Shown in pieces: positions 59,780 to 64,000 of a stretch of DNA of 64,000 bases (its first letter is position 1; the number at the start of each line of letters is the position of its first letter). The stretch is from Mesorhizobium shangrilense (GTDB lineage: Bacteria > Pseudomonadota > Alphaproteobacteria > Rhizobiales > Rhizobiaceae), in assembly GCF_040537815.1 (NCBI RefSeq), contig NZ_JBEWSZ010000011.1, positions 45,507 through 109,506 of the forward strand. The letters are read 5' to 3'. The notes below the pieces were generated by a model. The model saw only the letters and a list, made by a program, of their open reading frames with translations, searched no databases and was not told the DNA's origin. The position numbers and the translations under genes are program-made.

Positions 59780-60613
59780 ATGCGTTTAAGGGAATTGAGC
59801 CCAAGCGGCGTTGTCGGAACAGGCATCGTGCTCGGAGTCGTCGCGATTGCATTGTTCGGCCCCGTTTTCTTCAGCGGTTCGACCGAAATCGTCGGGCGAC
59901 CGTTCATGATGCCGACACCGGGGCATCCACTGGGCCTCGACGGCTATGGCCGCGACGTGCTGACCCGATTGATGAATGGCGGGTTCACCATCCTGCTTCT
60001 GGTCACGGCCACCACGGCGCTCGTCTATGCCGTGGGCGCGCCCGTTGGGCTGTTCACGGCATTGCACAGCCGGGCACTGAGCGCATCGGCTCTCTGGCTC
60101 TTCGACTGCCTGCTGGCCTTTCCGCCGTTGTTGCTGGTTCTCCTCCTGGCGGCCTCGACCGCTGGGGGTGTCACCGCGGCGGTGATCGCGGTGGCGGCGA
60201 GCCAGGTGCCCTGGGTCACGCGCCTCGTACGCGCCGCGGCAAGCGAGGTGGCGACCAGCGGCTATGTCGACGCGGCCCGCCTGCGCGGTGAAAGCACCTG
60301 GTCGATCATGTGGCGCGAACTGCTGCCCAATATCCGCGCGACGATGCTGGCTGACCTGGGCCTGAGGATCACGGTCTCGATCCTGCTCATCACGAGCGCC
60401 AGCTTTCTCGGCGTGGGGCTGCGCCCGCCTACAGCCGACTGGGGCCTGATGGCGGCCGAAAACCGCAACGGGCTGGCACTGCAGCCCTGGGCAGTGCTCG
60501 CGCCAGCAGCGATGATCGCCCTGCTGACAGTTGGCGTGAACCTGATGTTCGACGCGTGGCCCAGGACCTCCGGGCGTCGCTACGGTGCCGAATTGCCGGA
60601 GAATGACGCATGA
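59780..60613 (+). CDS. Dipeptide-type ABC transporter permease, DppC-like
   Basis: The 277-residue membrane protein is of the DppC/OppC group. It has the short N-terminal region before helix 1, PGHPLGLDGYGRDVLTRLMN, and the EAA loop GYVDAARLRGESTWSIMWRE, then LLPNIRATMLADLGLRI, followed by SASFLGVGLRPPTADWGLMA. The ATG at 59780 is chosen because it lies two bases after the DppB stop and puts the first helix at the usual place. Its stop overlaps the start of the ATPase gene (ATGA). Confidence 0.92.
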   Translation: MRLRELSPSGVVGTGIVLGVVAIALFGPVFFSGSTEIVGRPFMMPTPGHPLGLDGYGRDVLTRLMNGGFTILLLVTATTALVYAVGAPVGLFTALHSRALSASALWLFDCLLAFPPLLLVLLLAASTAGGVTAAVIAVAASQVPWVTRLVRAAASEVATSGYVDAARLRGESTWSIMWRELLPNIRATMLADLGLRITVSILLITSASFLGVGLRPPTADWGLMAAENRNGLALQPWAVLAPAAMIALLTVGVNLMFDAWPRTSGRRYGAELPENDA

Positions 60614-62454
60614 AGGCGCTGGATCACACCCGGCACGGGGCGGCCTTGGCGGTTCACGATCTGTCGATCGGCCTTGTCAACGGGTCCGCCATTGTCGAAA
60701 ACGTGGGGTTCGCACTCCCCCCCGGAGGCTCCCTTGGCATCGTCGGCGAATCCGGCAGCGGCAAGACGACGCTGGCGATGGCCCTCGTCGGCCATACCGG
60801 CCCGGGCATCAGGATCGCTAGTGGCCGGGTCGAAATCGCTGGCCGCGACATCCTCGCCGCCAACCCCAAAGAGGTGGCCGCGCTGCGCGGGCGGCAGATC
60901 GCCTATGTGCCGCAAGACGCCCCGAGCGCTCTCAACCCGTCGATGCGCGCTGGCGACATCGTGGCCGAGATGCTGCGCATCCATGCGCCCGAACGCTACG
61001 GTCCCGACAGCATTGCAAGAGCCATGGGTCTCGTCGACCTGCCCTCGGACTCCGCGTTCCTGAAGCGTTATCCGCATCAATTGTCGGGCGGCCAGCAGCA
61101 GCGCCTTGCCATCGCGGCCGCCATGGCGGCCGAGCCGAGGGTCCTGGTGCTGGACGAGCCCACGACCGGGCTCGACATGATCACCCAGAAGCGCATTCTC
61201 GATGAGGTGGGACGCCTGCGCGCGCGCACCGGCGTCGCGGTGGTGGTGATCAGCCACGACCTGGAGGTTGTCGAAGAACTCTGCGGCGCCACGCTCGTGC
61301 TCTATGCCGGGCGGGTGGTGGAGCAAGGGCCGACGAGGGCCCTGCTGAAAGTGCCCGCGCATCCCTACACCCGCGGCTTGATCGGGGCGGTGGCGCGCCC
61401 AGGCTTCCGGCCGCGCGGCATGCATGGCAGCGCGCCCCCGCCCAACCGCCGCAGAGGTGGCTGCCTTTTCTCGCCGCGCTGTCCGCAAGCCCGTGACGAG
61501 TGTCGCGCCGAGACCCCCCTGCCCCAAAAGGCCGGGCCTGAGCACTGGGTGAGCTGCCCTTTTCATGCCGAGGCCACGATCGCCGATCCGGTCCCGGTCG
61601 GAGAGAGGAAGGACGACACAGCTTGCGAAAATCCAGTGCTCGACATCCGCGACCTGACGGTCGCCTATCGTGGCCAGAGGGTTTTGAAAGACGTCTCGCT
61701 GACGATCCATCGAGGCGAGCGCGTTGCGCTCTTGGGCCAATCGGGAAGCGGCAAGACCACGCTCGGCCGTTGCGTCGCCGGGCTTGTCGATCGTGAAGCG
61801 GGTGATATCCGCCTGAACGGCACTTCGCTTTCGCCACGGGTCTCCCGGCGCACGCGCGATCAGCTTCGGGCGGTGCAGATGGTGCTGCAAAACCCCTATG
61901 TGTCATTCAATCCGCAATTCACCATCGGTGCGACGCTGGAGCGCGCCATGCGCATGCTCTGCGATCCCGGCCGGGCCGGACAGGCCGGCCGGCCCCAACT
62001 CCTTCACCTGCTGGAACGTGTTCGTCTGCCGGCCGAGGCGGCCGATGCCTATCCCGCACAGCTTTCCGGTGGCGAACTGCAACGCGCCGCGATTGCCCAG
62101 GCGCTGGCCTGCGGCCCGGATCTGATCATCTGCGATGAGGCAACCTCGGCACTCGATGTGTCGGTCCAGGCCGTGGTCATCGAACTGCTGCGTGATCTCA
62201 CCGAACAAGAGGGCGTATCGCTGCTCGTCATTTCCCACGATCTGGGCGTCGTCGGCAGCATCTCCGACCGCATCTACGTGCTCGATCAGGGTGTGATCGT
62301 CGAGCACGCACCCACCCCGATCCTGCTTGCCGCACCAAAAAGCGATCTTGCCCGACGTCTGATCGCGTCGCGCCCGGACACGGCCGCGGGCAGCACAGGT
62401 TTCCATGCAACGTCTCAGAGGACAGAAAACAGACATGATCCGCTTCACCCGTGA
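60610..62454 (+). CDS. Fused DppD-DppF ABC transporter ATPase (two nucleotide-binding domains)
   Basis: The 614-residue protein combines both ATPase subunits that are usually separate. Domain 1 (about 10-325) has [44 protein letters not shown] and the oligopeptide-transporter C-terminal insert with FSPRCPQARDEC. Domain 2 (about 345-600) has ALLGQSGSGKTTLGRCVAGL, LSGGELQRAAIAQALA and IICDEATSALDVSVQAV. Both Walker pairs are intact. Fused forms are common in rhizobia. The 3' end overlaps the M24 gene by 20 bases. Confidence 0.93.
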   Translation: MKALDHTRHGAALAVHDLSIGLVNGSAIVENVGFALPPGGSLGIVGESGSGKTTLAMALVGHTGPGIRIASGRVEIAGRDILAANPKEVAALRGRQIAYVPQDAPSALNPSMRAGDIVAEMLRIHAPERYGPDSIARAMGLVDLPSDSAFLKRYPHQLSGGQQQRLAIAAAMAAEPRVLVLDEPTTGLDMITQKRILDEVGRLRARTGVAVVVISHDLEVVEELCGATLVLYAGRVVEQGPTRALLKVPAHPYTRGLIGAVARPGFRPRGMHGSAPPPNRRRGGCLFSPRCPQARDECRAETPLPQKAGPEHWVSCPFHAEATIADPVPVGERKDDTACENPVLDIRDLTVAYRGQRVLKDVSLTIHRGERVALLGQSGSGKTTLGRCVAGLVDREAGDIRLNGTSLSPRVSRRTRDQLRAVQMVLQNPYVSFNPQFTIGATLERAMRMLCDPGRAGQAGRPQLLHLLERVRLPAEAADAYPAQLSGGELQRAAIAQALACGPDLIICDEATSALDVSVQAVVIELLRDLTEQEGVSLLVISHDLGVVGSISDRIYVLDQGVIVEHAPTPILLAAPKSDLARRLIASRPDTAAGSTGFHATSQRTENRHDPLHP

Positions 62455-63658
62455 CGAATACGAGGCCCGTTGGAAAAAAGTCCATGCCGAGATGAAGCGG
62501 CTCGGCTTTGAAGCCGCCGTCATCTGGTCGCGCAGCGGCGGCGGTTATGATCGCGCCGGCAATGTTCTCTGGCTCACCGACTATGCCACCCATGCCTCGG
62601 GCCAGGAGCCGAACTTCGGTTGGAACGTAGGGTCGTCGTTCGCCGCCGTCCTGATGCGGCCAGGGTACGAGCCGGAACTGCATACGATCGAGTCGCTCGC
62701 CGGCATTCCTGACGGGACGGTTGCCTGCGGCGAGAAGCATCAGCACGACAATCTCGCCGCCGGAGTTGCGCAGCGGGTCCGCGGACTCGGCCTCACCGAG
62801 AACATCTGCTACGTCGGTGACGACACTCTGCCGGTGGATTTCCACCGGTTGATGATCGCAGCCGCTCCCGAGATCCGATGGACGCCTTGCGACCATCTGC
62901 TGTACCGGCCGCAGCTGATCAAATCGCCGGCCGAGCTCGACGCCTATCGCGAAGCCGGCGAAGTCGCCGGCAAGGCACTTGGTGCGATGATGGAGGCATT
63001 GATCGGTGGCGAGATGGAAACCGAGGCGGCGGCACGCGCGGCCGGTATCATCATGCGGGCCGGTGGCGGATTCCACCGCGTTTCGGTGAACCACGGGCCA
63101 GCGTCTCGCGCGCAGATGTGGAGCGATCCGTTCTACAGCTTTTCGAAAAGCCGCCCGCAGAACGGCGATATCGTCCGCGGTTGGGTCTACGGCCCGATCA
63201 TGCACGGCTATTGGATCGATCCCGGTCGAACGGCGGTGTGCGGCAACAAGCCGAGCGCGGCACAGAAGCGGGTGATCGAGGATTGTGCCATGGTCGTGGA
63301 AGAGGTGCGAGCCATGTACAAGCCCGGCCTTACCGCCCGCGATATTGGCAGAGCCGGTGACAAGCTGGCGCAAAAGGTCGGCTTCTTCGATTCCGAACAG
63401 GGGCTGGGCCAATGGCCGATCTACGGCCATGGCACCGGAACATTCTGGCAGTTTCCCGTGCCGGTTTTCGCGAAAGAGGCCGAAACGCTCGATCCCGAAA
63501 TCCAGCTGGTCGATACGCCCTACCAAGCTGGCATGGTGGTATCGTCGGAGTTCTTCCTGAGCGATCCGGAGGGGGGCTCGGCGGCTTTCGAGCAGAACTT
63601 CATCATAACCGAGACCGGTCAGGAATTGCTGACCAAGACTCCAATGATCTGGTGGTGA
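62435..63658 (+). CDS. M24-family peptidase (creatinase/Xaa-Pro aminopeptidase-like)
   Basis: The 407-residue pita-bread fold protein has an N-terminal creatinase-like domain (EYEARWKKVHAEMKRLGFEA, then VIWSRSGGGYDRAGNVLWL). The catalytic domain from about residue 170 has IVRGWVYGPIMHGYWIDPGR, IYGHGTGTFWQFPV and SSEFFLSDPEGGSAAFEQNF. Of the five M24 metal ligands, one Asp, a His and two Glu are present, but the first Asp (usually in a V-x-D-x-G motif) is replaced in GWVYG. Metal binding and peptidase activity are therefore uncertain, and a creatinase- or lyase-type reaction is possible. It is the last gene of the dipeptide operon. Confidence 0.85.
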   Translation: MIRFTRDEYEARWKKVHAEMKRLGFEAAVIWSRSGGGYDRAGNVLWLTDYATHASGQEPNFGWNVGSSFAAVLMRPGYEPELHTIESLAGIPDGTVACGEKHQHDNLAAGVAQRVRGLGLTENICYVGDDTLPVDFHRLMIAAAPEIRWTPCDHLLYRPQLIKSPAELDAYREAGEVAGKALGAMMEALIGGEMETEAAARAAGIIMRAGGGFHRVSVNHGPASRAQMWSDPFYSFSKSRPQNGDIVRGWVYGPIMHGYWIDPGRTAVCGNKPSAAQKRVIEDCAMVVEEVRAMYKPGLTARDIGRAGDKLAQKVGFFDSEQGLGQWPIYGHGTGTFWQFPVPVFAKEAETLDPEIQLVDTPYQAGMVVSSEFFLSDPEGGSAAFEQNFIITETGQELLTKTPMIWW

Positions 63659-63685
63659 TCGGGCCTCCTGGAGTATCCGTGTTGG

Positions 63686-64000
63686 TCAAGGAAGGGATTG
63701 GGTCCAGTTTCGACCATCCCTGAGTAAAGCGTTTGCGAGGAGGATAAGCCTCCTCATGATGGCGGTGATTGCGACCTTGAAGGGTTTGCCTGCCGCTGTG
63801 AGCTGATCGTACTTGGCCTTGAGATCAGGATTGAAGCGCATGGCGAGGAGAGCAGGCATGTAGAGTGCCTGTCGGAGATTGGCCCGTCCGCCGCGGATGA
63901 ATGCGCGGCCGGTCCATTGCCCTGATTGCCGAGTGACCGGCGCGAGGCCTGCGAGGGAAGCGGCCTGAGCCTGGCCGAGCGCGCCGAGTTCGGGCATGTC
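63686..64000 (-). mobile_element. IS110-family transposase, C-terminal part, cut by the window edge
   Basis: The frame is open at the right edge. The residues DMPELGALGQAQAASLAGLA, GRAFIRGGRANLRQALYMPA, and ALLAMRFNPDLKAKYDQL with AVITAIMRRLILLANALL-like ending (ITAIMRRLILLANALLRDGR) match the Transposase_20 domain of IS110/IS116/IS902. IS110 elements have no terminal inverted repeats, so the left end must lie somewhere in 63659-63686. The insertion is just downstream of the M24 gene and does not break it. Confidence 0.88.

Noticed and set aside
57783..59852. 689-codon minus-strand open frame opposite the dipeptide binding-protein and permease genes
   Set aside because: It crosses two well-recognised genes and has no domain.
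60580..61890. 436-codon minus-strand open frame opposite the fused ATPase gene
   Set aside because: It is antisense to two intact nucleotide-binding domains and has no supporting motif.
62228..63526. 432-codon minus-strand open frame opposite the M24 gene
   Set aside because: It is antisense to the recognised peptidase; its Arg/His-rich translation has no family resemblance.
1..64000. CRISPR arrays, rRNA, tRNA, phage modules or toxin-antitoxin pairs
   Set aside because: I looked for regularly spaced direct repeats, cloverleaf ends and known protein motifs on both strands and found none; weak tRNA-like sequences could still be missed by eye.

Overview
The window looks like chromosome of a Mesorhizobium-type alphaproteobacterium (Rhizobiales). 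The evidence is high GC throughout, two kinds of palindromic intergenic repeat common in rhizobia (near 9.45 kb and 44.5 kb), EcfG-type stress promoters, a CtrA-like box, and many solute-binding-protein ABC operons. I see no symbiosis, rRNA, tRNA, CRISPR or phage genes. The assignment comes from gene content and recognised families, not from a database search.

Layout. 0-9.4 kb: the end of a transglutaminase-like cysteine protease, rsgA, a fatty acid hydroxylase, a methyltransferase/membrane-protein pair divergent from a LysR gene, a TipA-like MerR regulator, a second LysR gene divergent from an alpha/beta hydrolase, and two paralogous 47-56 residue membrane peptides. 9.5-16.7 kb: a secreted pseudocaspase, a DUF1003 protein, a LuxR-type regulator, and three small secreted proteins, two of them behind near-identical EcfG promoters. 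16.7-24.2 kb: a catabolic operon (V4R protein, amidohydrolase, FAH-family hydrolase), a FadR-type GntR regulator and a polyamine-type ABC operon. One operator motif lies in front of both operons. 24.4-32.7 kb: a sugar ABC operon with SIS and ROK proteins, divergent from an oxidoreductase and a HutC-type GntR regulator. 32.7-36.6 kb: a taurine/alkanesulfonate operon (tauABC plus an SsuD-type monooxygenase). 37.1-38.8 kb: a YCII/DGPF protein coupled to an ECF42-type sigma factor.

39.1-53.2 kb is an exopolysaccharide locus. It contains a GT26 glycosyltransferase, an FAD oxidoreductase, two GNAT/FemAB-like transferases, a protein related to plant glucosamine inositolphosphorylceramide transferase, a GT4 glycosyltransferase, a Wzx flippase, a Wzc/GumC-like protein with a degenerate kinase domain, a GH5 glycanase and a Wzy-like polymerase. 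No priming sugar-phosphate transferase and no outer-membrane export protein are in the window. CtrA-like sites lie in front of two of its transcription units. This is the best candidate for an undescribed system here.

53.4-55.6 kb is an H-NOX/GGDEF-EAL pair, a likely NO (or O2) to c-di-GMP switch beside the polysaccharide locus. A frameshifted DUF2493 gene follows. 56.4-63.7 kb is a TetR-controlled dipeptide-type ABC operon with a fused double ATPase and an M24 (creatinase-like) peptidase. The window ends inside an IS110-family transposase.
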